Made by a program: the position numbers and the translations under genes
Notes under the pieces: generated by a model
What the model saw: only the letters and a program-made list of their open reading frames with translations
What the model was told of the DNA's origin: nothing
Database searches by the model: none
Origin: Pyrus communis
Lineage: Eukaryota > Streptophyta > Magnoliopsida > Rosales > Rosaceae
DNA length: 64,000 bases
Reading direction: 5' to 3'
Assembly (NCBI RefSeq): GCF_963583255.1
Contig: NC_084803.1
Location: 4,499,621-4,563,620, forward strand
Part shown: positions 1 to 8,642 of the stretch, in pieces
Layout of the letters: every line of letters begins with the position of its first letter
Position numbering within the stretch: position 1 is the stretch's first letter

Positions 1-634
1 CATTTGAAAATCATCCATACAAACACTACCCAAATCAGAAATCATCTAGTCATTTAAATATATCAAAATAAATCAACAATGTAAATACGAGGTAACATAT
101 TTATGATGAACTGTTGATTTATTTTGATTATTGAATGACTTTTTTTTGTAAAGACAATCTTCGTATAAAGATTAAGAGATTGAGTTGTTCCAATTACAAA
201 AATCTTTATGGTGAAGATACATATTTCAAGTGGGAAAATGAGCCCCAAAAGGAAAAGGCAAGTATTATTCTTATGATAAAAACTATGAAGGTTATTGTCA
301 AAAATATTATTATACATATCCTAACAAAATGTCGTATTAAAGAAAAAAATATTATTTAATTTTCACAATTATTAGGTTTTTTATTTTTAATTTCACTCGT
401 TTATTTTACGAATCATTTAATATCATGCAATATTAAACAAATTCATGTGAATATTATAGTTAAATCCTTAAAATATATATTGACGTATGAGGACACAGTT
501 GCCCATATGTTTTGGATTAATAAACTAATTTTAATTTTTGTTGTTAACGCAGGAAACAAGTTAAGGAAGCAGACAGATAAATAAAAAAGAGATTAGGCAA
601 GTAAAAGATAAGAAAAAGCAGAGTAAAAGGACGT
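1..634. other. AT-rich intergenic DNA, no gene seen
   Basis: Strongly AT-rich spacer. The short open frames on both strands have no recognisable motif and look like chance. No terminal repeats or RNA gene were found. Confidence 0.6.
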
Positions 635-934
635 GGGAATATTCGTCAAACGAGACACACAAACCCAAAGAAGCATTCATTTCACAAAATTGTCGTCTTC
701 CAAAACGCACGAGAACAGGTCCCCCCACTCCTCCTCCCCCGCTCTATATCCACCCCACCCTCCTCCTCCTCCCTCCGCATTACCCACCCCCTTCTTTCCA
801 CACACCCCCCACAGTTCGTACAATTTGGGCCCTGGGTTTTCCGATTACCCACCAAATCTTCCCAAAATTACTTTAAAACCTCCGATTGTAAGCGATCGAT
901 AGGAAGATTCGGACTGGTGGGTTGTAATTGTTCG
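635..934 (+). promoter_or_regulatory. Pyrimidine-rich 5' leader/proximal promoter of the GID2-like gene
   Basis: The 300 bases before the ATG at 935 change from AT-rich to C/T-rich, with a dense polypyrimidine tract at about 719-815. Such tracts are common in plant 5' leaders and core promoters. No convincing TATA box was picked out. The transcription start is unknown. Confidence 0.4.
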
Positions 935-1528
935 ATGAAGAGAGCATCATCGGGGGACGATTCGATGGCGGCGGCGAGTTCGGCGGATGTGAAGATGAAA
1001 AGGATTAAGGTGGAGGAAGAGGAGGAGATGGTGGATGACTGCGTTGACCAGGATGAGCTGAAAGGGGCGGGGTTTTCGAATCTGGACGACAATCTGATCT
1101 TCGAGGTGTTCAAGCACGTGGACGCGCGGACGTTGGGGATGGCTTCGTGCGTGAGCAAGCAGTGGCACAAGACGGCGGAGGACGAGCGGCTCTGGGAGCT
1201 GATATGTACCAGGCACTGGGCCAACATCGGCTGCGGCAACCAGCAGCTGAGATCTGTGGTCCTCGCGCTTGGCGGATTCCGGCGGCTCCACTCCCTATAC
1301 ATCTGGCCGTTCAGTAAGCCCTCCTCCGCCTCTTCCAGCTCTGCTCCTTCTTCTTCTTCGTCGGGTGCGTCCTCCTCGGCTTCGCCTTGGGCGGCGGCTC
1401 CGGTGAAGCCGATGCCGAATCCGAAGCCGCCAACCGCTCGTTGGGGAAAAGACGAGGTGAATCTGTCGCTCTCGCTTCTCTCGATTCGGTTTTACGAGAA
1501 GATGAACTACGCGAACAGAGGAAGATGA
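935..1528 (+). CDS. GID2: F-box protein GID2/SLEEPY1-like (gibberellin signalling)
   Basis: Intronless gene for 197 residues, the usual size of GID2/SLY1. These are F-box subunits of an SCF ubiquitin ligase that, in the nucleus, recognise DELLA repressors bound to the gibberellin-GID1 complex and send them for degradation. The frame shows an acidic Lys-rich N-terminus (residues 20-35), an F-box at about 46-92 with LDDNLIFEVFKHVDARTL and WELICTRHW, a GGF motif at 113-115, a Ser-rich linker at about 128-153, and the C-terminal LSL motif (LSLSLLSIRFYEKM) that contacts DELLA in this family. The ATG at 935 is chosen because upstream in-frame codons lack an ATG. The frame is unbroken and all family motifs are present, so it looks functional. 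The Ser-rich linker is longer than I would expect. The family assignment is firm; orthology to one GID2 copy is not tested. Confidence 0.93.
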   Translation: MKRASSGDDSMAAASSADVKMKRIKVEEEEEMVDDCVDQDELKGAGFSNLDDNLIFEVFKHVDARTLGMASCVSKQWHKTAEDERLWELICTRHWANIGCGNQQLRSVVLALGGFRRLHSLYIWPFSKPSSASSSSAPSSSSSGASSSASPWAAAPVKPMPNPKPPTARWGKDEVNLSLSLLSIRFYEKMNYANRGR

Positions 1529-3216
1529 TCAGAAATTAAACTCCACAATGAAATTATATATATTATATATTTATATATATCTCGTAATTTCAATTGGGTT
1601 TTCCCTCTTTAAATTTTGGGTTTTTTCTCTCTAAATTTCCCTGATTTGGATCTGTAATTCTTGTTGGATTTTGAATCCTTTTGTGTAAATTTAGTTAATT
1701 TCTGAATTATTATGCACTGTAATTCCACAATTTGATCTATTGGAATTTGGGTTTGCATTCTATCTGGTGTTTGTTTCTGGGGATTTGGGGGAATTTTGGC
1801 CGTTGTGGTGTCGATTGGCGGGTCGGAGGATTCGACTGGCGAATACGGACAAACAGAAAGGGAAACCAAATGGGGAAGGAGAGGGTACGGTCGTAATAAA
1901 AGGCTTGTTTCTGGGTATTTGGCAGGTTCGAAAGGGTGCGAATGGCAAAATGGCAGGTTCGAAGGGCCAAGTTGTCGTATGTATTGGGAGTGCTCGTATT
2001 TCTTGGAGAATTGCCAGACTGCTTGCTGTCGTAATTTTGTCTTTGGTTTCTTGTGCCTATTTGTCTCCTCATGTTGGCTTGCAGCTGCAGACTTTGACGG
2101 GGTTTTCCTTCCAACTGGAGGAAGGGAATGGCATCTTCTTGTGTTTCAATAGATTGTGTCATGTATGCGAGAGAGAGCCAAATTGAAGTAGCAGGGCAGA
2201 TGGCGTTTTAACGCAATTGCGAGAAATAATTATATTTGGGCATTCTAGTGTAAGCTTGGTCTTTACTGATTTTTTCTTAACAATTAATTCACTAATGCTA
2301 CCGTTTGTAAATAAAAATAAAAAATAAAAAAATTAAACAAGAAGAACGAAGAAGAAAAAAAAAAGACCTAAATAATAGGGTTTATAGACAGATATAAGCG
2401 CAAAAGCATAAAATTTAGTCCTCTACAGGGTGTCTTTGATTTTGTAAGTAAAGCCACATGACTTACGTGGTCTAGGTGTTCAGATGCAAGAATTTCTTCT
2501 TTAATACATAAATTTTCTCTTGCCAATTGGCCATCCGTTTAATGTCACATGTACACAAAATAAGTTACTAGTCCAATAAACATTTGCTACCTGATGAAAC
2601 TCTTCATTCTGATTTGAAGTGCATGGCTCGGACACATAGATAGAATGTGTCAAATGTAAACTCTCAGTCTGCATAAGAAAAAAAAAACCTTGTACATGAA
2701 AAGGCACAAAACCCTATCCGTGGAGAAGCGAATACATGTTCGATTCCATGGACACGTACTGCATAAAAACACAGAGCGACAGTATCTTGGCCCGTGACCG
2801 TGATGGACAAGTAGTAAGAATTCTCAGTTATTTTCTACTGTTAATATGCTAAGGTTTGGACGGACGCATGTCGTTGACGGCAAGCAAAAGGGTAAGGCTT
2901 ACAACACAACTAAACAAAGAGAATGGATGGGTCGATGGATGTTGGTAAACTGAACCGCCGTTTTAGTTTTTTGTGTCGTCCCCTTGCTTAAACCCCCCCC
3001 CTTTCTTTTTTATTTGGCCTGTAAACTTCAGGAGTTTTGGTCTCCTTGAAATTAGCTTTTTGTCAGACTCTCTATTTCCTTTGTAGTTTCATTTTGCATT
3101 TGGTCTATGAGTGCGCTTTTGCTCATAAGTCGGTGATTAATAATTTCACTGCATTGATTTTCGTTAGACTAGTGTGATTATTCTATTTACCATACAAAAC
3201 TTAAAATTTAACCAAT
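1529..3216. other. 3' flank of GID2-like gene and spacer, no further gene supported
   Basis: Bases 1529-2250 probably include the GID2 3' UTR. Overlapping open frames at 1740-2186 on the plus strand lack an ATG start and known motifs. From 2250 to 3216 the DNA is AT-rich with short homopolymers. No repeat ends were found until the target-site duplication at 3217. Confidence 0.5.
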
Positions 3217-3221
3217 GCAAT

Positions 3222-4318
3222 TGTTGACTCTAAAAATTACAAAACCTATGTGGCGCGCAGACCGAGTAACTAATAAGCTAACTACGTCCTTCGGTTGAAT
3301 GCGGGGCGTGCCAACTCGTCGGCCGAGCTTGGCCGAGGAGTAAAATTCGGTGATGTCGCGTTGAGCGCGTCGTTGACTTCTATCTTGCGATTGCGACCGA
3401 TGAAGGAACACTCTCGGTCTCTGGGTTCTATAGCCTGAAGACAAGGCTACTAATTCTGCAGAGTTCACAAATCGTCGGAGCCCGATTCGGTCACTGTGAT
3501 TATATTCGTAAGAGTATAAGCACGCCGAATCGAGACCAAACTATATGGGCACAGGTACTCAAATGTGATGTATGTCTTGATGGTAAACGTAGTTCGGCCG
3601 TCGGAATGCCGAACCCTGAAACTTACTTGCGAGTATCCAATCATAAAATCATTCGGCGTCCAGTACGCCGAGTAACGCAATTCGTAACACCTGACTATGC
3701 CGAGAAGGGTTCGAAAACCCTTCTCGGTCGAGACTTAGATAGGTAATCGGTCGGCCTCGACGCAGTGCTGTTTATCCAAACTGAAGGTGCTTCTCAGTCG
3801 GCTGATTCTGCGGCAGCAGTGCTGTTTATCCAAACTGAAGATGCTCGCCAGGTGCCTCCACAGTGCTGTTTATCCAAACTGAAGATATGTCGGCAGAAAA
3901 AGAAAGGAAAAATCTCAAGGTATTTGAGAGGTTTTGCGCAGGGCAATTGTATGCTGGATTGAAGGAGCTTTCTGTTGCGTGATTTCTTGTATTTATAGCA
4001 CCCCATTCCTTGAGACCGATTTGCATCCTGATCCGGATTGGGAGTCTTTGTCCCGTTTCAACTCTAACTCGAACACACCTACTCCCACTGGGTTTCTGAA
4101 CTTTCCCCCCTTTCGAGGCTTTATTCTTTGCCAGTCGGGAATCCAGGTCGTACCAGGACTTACTCGACCCTTTTTGTTTATCTGGACTACTTAGGATAGG
4201 ACTTGTCCGACCCTGGCAACTGGTTCGGGATTTATCATTCGGCCCATAGTATTTGACACAGCCTTGGGCCGAGCATATCCTGTTGCTCGGCCCAACAATA
4301 TTATTTTGGGCCCAAACA
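3222..4318. mobile_element. Solo LTR (copy A) with 5-bp target-site duplication GCAAT
   Basis: Begins TGTTGACTCTAAAA and ends GGGCCCAAACA, so it has TG...CA ends. It is flanked by the direct repeat GCAAT at 3217-3221 and 4319-4323. The sequence matches the two LTRs of the element at 31579-35237 in its first part (shared GTGGCGCGC, CTAATAAGCTAACTACGTC and three CTGTTTATCCAAACTGAA boxes) but is shorter (1097 against about 1500 bp) and diverged. A lone LTR with its own duplication is the usual product of recombination between the two LTRs of an older insertion. It carries no coding region of its own. Confidence 0.87.
3763..3885 (+). repeat. Three direct CAGTGCTGTTTATCCAAACTGAA boxes inside LTR copy A
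   Basis: The box of about 22 bp starts at 3763, 3817 and 3861, spaced 54 and 44 bp apart. The same array occurs in the LTRs at 31579 (three boxes) and 33744 (two boxes). Conserved short direct repeats in the LTR body suggest a regulatory (enhancer-like) array; that role is inference. Confidence 0.75.
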
Positions 4319-4323
4319 GCAAT

Positions 4324-5359
4324 ATAACGATAGGCGATAGCTAATGTGGTGAGTGACGAGTAAAAATATTTTATTTGGTCTTCTGTTTGGCAAGACATAC
4401 CTTTCCATGAATTTTTTTTTTCCCATTTGGACCAAGAATTTCGAGACTCCATTACTCATTGCTCTTCTGAATTGTGAACCAACTGTGAATTATGCTCGTT
4501 TGGAATTCGTAGGCAGCGTATAAAGATTTGCCACCTAACTCCATGTACTAATATTTCAACTCTCGCCACCTTACTTTTGTGTAATTTCCCAGGTTTCTTC
4601 AGTTTTTTTGGTTTGCAGCTTCCCACGGAAACATACATTCTCCTCCAGTTTTGACATCCTTGCTATGCATTTGCTGTTCAAAGAGGTAAAACATAGAAAA
4701 TTTGTTCAATTTCGTCGGGCAAATTCGTTTGTTATTTGGATAGACTTCTACTTGTGACATGAAATTTTGACCCGAAAATACTTCAAATCTGATTGTGGAA
4801 AATGTTTCTCCACTCAAAAATTCAGATCAAATATGAAGTAGACTATTTGGCTCATTTCTTTGAAAGAAATCATTTCGTAAGAATTTCCTCTTTTTTTGGG
4901 TAGGGGCATCTCACTTAGTGTGAAACCGTATCACACATTTGAAACATATACAAAACAATTTACATTGTGTATTTGACAAGTTATTATGCATGTGTTAAAC
5001 TATAATTTGTACAAATGAGTGACTTCTATAGCAAGAGCCAGACAATGTCCATAGCTCATTGAGACTTTAAAGTTTGACACATCAACAAACCGAATATTTA
5101 ATAAAATTCGATTCAGACCATTATCAATTCTAGTCCACCTCCGTTCAAGACCAACTGTTGAGAAGAAATTAAACAGAAATTATCGAGTGCAAAATACTCT
5201 TAACTGTATCAGTTATGCTCTTATACCTTTTCAATATACTTAGTTGGGCCGGGGTACCCAGCTCAAATCATGTGTGCCGACTCAGAAACAACTAATTTGG
5301 ATCAATATTTGTGGGCGGAATCAAAAGACAAAACGGATAAATCATAATATATATATAAA
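4324..5359. other. Spacer between solo LTR and MITE, no gene seen
   Basis: AT-rich DNA with short unsupported open frames. No RNA gene or terminal repeats were recognised. It is the distal upstream region of the small peptide gene at 5884. Confidence 0.5.
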
Positions 5360-5505
5360 GGTATGATATTCACACGTCTCATTGTACTTCTCACATATTT
5401 TTTTAATTTTCGACCATCGGATCAGATGAATTGAAGAAGATCAACGGATAAAAATTATTAAGAGGTGTGTGAGAAATAAAATAGAGTGTGTGAATAGCAG
5501 ACCCC
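5360..5505. mobile_element. Small MITE with long imperfect terminal inverted repeats
   Basis: The left end, GGTATGATATTCACAC followed by TTCTCACATATTTTTTTAAT, is matched in inverted orientation by the right end, which reads TGTGTGAGAAATAAAA then GTGTGTGAATAGCAGACCCC. This gives nearly full-length fold-back over 146 bp. It is non-coding. It is flanked by TA-rich DNA, so a target-site duplication cannot be defined. The superfamily is uncertain (Mutator-like is likely). It lies about 380 bp upstream of the peptide gene. Confidence 0.7.
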
Positions 5506-5542
5506 TATATATACATATATATATATATATATACATATATAT
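5506..5542. repeat. TA microsatellite
   Basis: Interrupted (TA)n run directly at the right edge of the MITE at 5360-5505. Confidence 0.8.
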
Positions 5543-5760
5543 AGTAACAAGCATTTTATCCGGTCGAAGCAAATTTAATATTCAATATCTAAGTACTCCG
5601 AACTGAACTTGGACTGGATTTGCTGTATCCGAGTCCATCAGATTACGTCCTCCAGTGAATCTTTCAAGCCTTGAACCAACCCTCGTGTAGTTTGAACAAA
5701 GCCCCCAAGTCAAAAATATGAATCACTTTCCCACCTCCTCCCCACGCACTCGGACACTAC

Positions 5761-5769
5761 TATTTATAG
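5761..5769 (+). promoter_or_regulatory. TATA-like box of the secreted-peptide gene
   Basis: TATTTATAG lies about 115 bp before the ATG at 5884, downstream of a C-rich stretch. The position and sequence fit a plant TATA box. The start site is not mapped. Confidence 0.55.
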
Positions 5770-5883
5770 CACCCGAATCCCCACTCTATTCTTCCAAACC
5801 AGATCAAACCAAAAATCTCAAACACCCGAAGCGTAGTCTGATCAAACCATCTTCGATCATTTCGCGATATATTCTTTTTCCAG

Positions 5884-6117
5884 ATGGCTAAAAGTTTGAA
5901 AGCCTTGTGCTCCTCCCTTGTTGTTCTTCTCGTTGTAAGCTCTTTGGTTTCGTGTATGTTGGAGGCTCGTCCTCTTAAGTTGGGGAACATAGACAAAGAG
6001 ATGGAGAGTGTGTTCGATGGATTGTATATTGGAACAATGAAGAATGAAGGTCCGAGTGACGCAGGAAAGGGTCATGCGTTCACTGAGTCGGAAACCCTAG
6101 GAGAGATAAAAAATTAA
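5884..6117 (+). CDS. Secreted-peptide precursor of the PIP (PAMP-induced peptide) type, C-terminally truncated
   Basis: Frame of 77 residues. Residues 1-28 form a signal peptide (positively charged start, then a Leu/Val-rich core ending SCMLEA), so the product should enter the secretory pathway. A variable acidic region follows. A glycine-rich block at about 55-65, GPSDAGKGHAF, matches the core of PIP/PIP-like peptides, whose mature form has S-G-P-S-x-x-G-x-G-H and acts outside the cell in defence or development. Precursors of this kind often end in a second such motif after LGEIKN. Here the frame stops immediately after ETLGEIKN, and the expected terminal motif lies just downstream in another frame (see the entry at 6107). 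The gene therefore keeps one internal peptide motif and has lost the last. Family assignment rests on motif and layout only. Confidence 0.68.
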   Translation: MAKSLKALCSSLVVLLVVSSLVSCMLEARPLKLGNIDKEMESVFDGLYIGTMKNEGPSDAGKGHAFTESETLGEIKN

Positions 6118-6155
6118 AAAATTCTGGTCCTGGACCTAGCGGTCCGGGACACTGA
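6107..6155 (+). pseudogene. 8-bp tandem duplication and out-of-frame terminal PIP motif
   Basis: Bases 6107-6114 (TAAAAAAT) are repeated exactly at 6115-6122. The second copy brings an in-frame TAA at 6115-6117. Downstream, 6123-6152 in a different frame encodes SGPGPSGPGH followed by TGA at 6153-6155, the canonical ending of a PIP precursor. With a single copy of the 8-mer the peptide frame would run straight from LGEIKN into this motif. The simplest reading is a recent tandem duplication that removed the C-terminal peptide. Confidence 0.75.
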
Positions 6156-7176
6156 TTGCAGCAGCCATTGCCATTCGAACTAGTAATTGACTCTTTCCAT
6201 TATGTTTAAGCTAAATATTTTTATGCAGTTTTTAGGTATATTGCATAAACAAGAACAATTTATTTTAATTGTAATGTAATGCAGCTCAGCTATGATGTAA
6301 TCATACATTAATTCTTCATAAAATAATAAAAGTATGTTTTATTTGTAATACCTAGACTATCTCAAGGCACATAGGTTGGTTTGCTATTACTATACTTTCA
6401 TCCATTGATGTGGAATACTCTCAAAATGAAAGACGTACACGATATGAGTTTACTATTGTGGGATAGTCTAAAAATGGAAAACATATACAACATGAGTGTA
6501 CTACCATAGTAACGTCTCGTATCAATGAAATAAAAATACATATATTTTTTTGTTTATTACTTCATTTTATTGATACAAAACGTTATGGGGTAGTATACTT
6601 TAATGTATAAGTTGCTCTCCTCAAACCACGTAGTTTCATCCTTGTCGTGGAGGCGAAATAGCAAATGGTTGAGAAGATATATCCAATTGTATTCCTAACA
6701 GGGAGTAAAGTATGCCGCCAGGGCACTTGGGATCAAATTGGTTATGGAAACTTTATCCGAATCTACAAAGTGTAGGGCGGCTCTGTTTCATTCAGGATGA
6801 CTGGATGATACATGCTTTTGACCGTCAAATGAAGAAACCTAACCTTAAGAAACACCTGTCCTTGCAAGAACCATGCCGCCATGAAAACAATTAATCACAC
6901 ATTCATGAATCATATGTCACCAGTCCTTCATTGATTACGATTTCATTTTCAATTTTTAGTTTTTATTTTTATTTTTTATAAATTAGAAATTAGAAATTCA
7001 ATTCGTATCTAATTTGAATTTTATTAAAATGAAAAGAAAAAAAAAAATTGAAAAGCAACTTCCAACAGAATCTCCATCTTTCTCACATTTTAATTCCGTC
7101 CAAATGAACGGTCTATGATCTCTCCCATCCTTGATCCAATCCCACCACTTCCATCAACCTTCTCCCTCACCCAATT
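6156..7176. other. 3' flank of peptide gene and spacer, no gene seen
   Basis: Probable 3' UTR to about 6340 (AATAAT and AATAAA-like signals near 6322-6330), then AT-rich DNA. The short frame at 6712-6894 has no recognisable motif. Nothing else is supported. Confidence 0.45.
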
Positions 7177-7374
7177 TGTTGAAATGTCCCACATCGACCG
7201 TATCAATGACAAAATAATAGTTTAAATACCCTAATCCCACTCCAACTAATACCGAGACCTTTTGTGATAAAACTCCACACCTAACGGATTGTGCATGTGG
7301 TAATTACCAAGTTTGGGATAATATCGGTGTTGTTGGAAGTGGGCCGTATGGCCCATCTCTCTGATAATTCTACA
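7177..7374 (+). mobile_element. TRIM-like LTR (198 bp) with adjoining tRNA-Met primer-binding site
   Basis: Begins TGTTGAAATGTCCCACATCG, a start typical of small plant LTRs, and ends TTCTACA. It is followed directly by TGGTATCAGAGCC at 7375-7387, the classical primer-binding site complementary to initiator tRNA-Met. The very short LTR points to a terminal-repeat retrotransposon in miniature or a similar non-autonomous element. No second LTR is visible downstream, where the tandem repeats and then a kinase fragment follow, so the element is truncated at its 3' side. Confidence 0.8.
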
Positions 7375-7397
7375 TGGTATCAGAGCCAGGGAACAAG

Positions 7398-7850
7398 CCC
7401 GTACCGTATTGCCACGTGATAGGCGGGTCCCCTTGGCCCTACTCGAAGATGGTGGGTCCCTTGGCCCCACGTGTAGGGTGAGTCCCCTTAGCTCTACGTA
7501 CCGTATTGCCACGTGATGGGTGCCACACGATGGGTGGGTCCTCTTGGCCCCACACAATGATGGTGGGTCCCTTGGCTCCACGTGGTTGTCGATGTGTGGA
7601 TCTCCCATGTATAACCGAGCCCGTACCGTATTGCCACATGATAGGCAGGTCCCCTTGGCCCTATGCGATGATGGTAGGTCCCTTGGCCCCACGTGTAGGG
7701 TGAGTCCCCATTGGCTCTACGTACCGTATTGCCACGTGATGGGTGGGTCCTCTTGGCCCCACACGATGATGGTGGGTCCCTTGGCTCGACGTGTAGGGTG
7801 AGTCCCCTTGGCTCCACGTGGTTGTCGATGTGTGGATCTCCTACGTAACA
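7398..7850 (+). repeat. Two ~222-bp tandem units rich in CACGTG, inside the truncated TRIM element
   Basis: CCGTACCGTATTGCCAC recurs at about 7399 and 7621, giving a period of 222 bp. Each unit contains two similar sub-blocks built from GCCACGTGATGGGTGGGTCC, GATGGTGGGTCCCTTGGC and CCACGTG phrases. The array has higher GC than its surroundings and many G-box (CACGTG/CACGTGT) cores. Long open frames on the minus strand here are an effect of the repeat and are not treated as genes. Confidence 0.78.
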
Positions 7851-7904
7851 AGCCCCACATGTCAATCAAGTACATATGGTTCAGCCTTCCAACTGTGTTA
7901 GCTT

Positions 7905-8567
7905 AATTCAACTTCTCCTTCATCAGCCCCGTTAAGTAGCTTAATCGCGGCAACTCTTTGATCAGCCAATACACCTTTGTACACTATTCCACCTGCCAAT
8001 CTCTTCACTAAAACCATGTGTCGCCTTCTTGAGCTCGGCATAGCTGAATCTTTTGAACCCATGCAGCAAGAACGTTCCCCTGCATATATCCTCATTGGAA
8101 TCTCGCCGGGTAGTAATACTTAACAAGCCCCAAACCAAAAGGACACAAAGGACCTCAAACCCGGCAACTCCAATAGCAAACCAGAGCAGGAAATTCACTG
8201 GACCAGCTACACTGCTTTTCACATAATTTCTATTTAGACCAACAACTCCGCTTAAGCAGGTTAACTGATACTGTTCTTGGGGCTTTAGGTAATACAACAC
8301 ATGGGTTTTCGGCACTCTCAAGTACAAGTCTCCCCAAAAGCTTGGTTACCTGTGTCCATTGAGCAACGTTGTCTTACGGTAACAACTATAACTCGGTCTG
8401 CCAAGGAATGCGAGAGTATTGGAACCCTTTGAAGTTAAATTCGGGCTCACAACCATAGTGCCAATCAGTGTGATAAGTCATTTTTCGTAGCCTGGAATGC
8501 AAGAGCATTTCCTACCATATTTCGGATCATATCCGCATGCGCTATTGACTCCGCAAATTCCCCGAAT
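7905..8567 (-). pseudogene. Fragment of a G-type lectin receptor-like kinase (EGF/PAN to start of kinase domain)
   Basis: Read on the minus strand, the segment matches the middle of the intact kinases at 15331-26285, closest to the one at 18550. It covers the Cys-rich EGF-like stretch, a PAN region shortened by an internal deletion, the transmembrane block NFLLWFAIGVAGFEVLC, the juxtamembrane GFKRFSYAELKKATHGFSEE, and the start of the kinase lobe (GVLADQRVAAIKLLNGADEG). It stops before the catalytic loop. Frameshifts and stops break the frame and both lectin and catalytic domains are missing. Its upstream edge lies about 75 bp from the start codon of the MRG gene on the other strand. Confidence 0.88.
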
Positions 8568-8642
8568 ACCTCATTATATATACTCACAATTCTCGATGCA
8601 ATGCATTAGCGCCAAAACAAAGTGCCCCTAAATAATAATAAA

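Noticed and set aside
1740..2186. 148-codon open frame behind the GID2-like gene
   Set aside because: It lacks an ATG start, has no recognisable domain, and lies where the GID2 3' UTR is expected.
7246..7865. Long overlapping open frames on the minus strand with repeated GPRDPPSS-like peptides
   Set aside because: They are read-outs of the tandem DNA repeat in the TRIM interior, open in several frames at once, which signals composition rather than coding.
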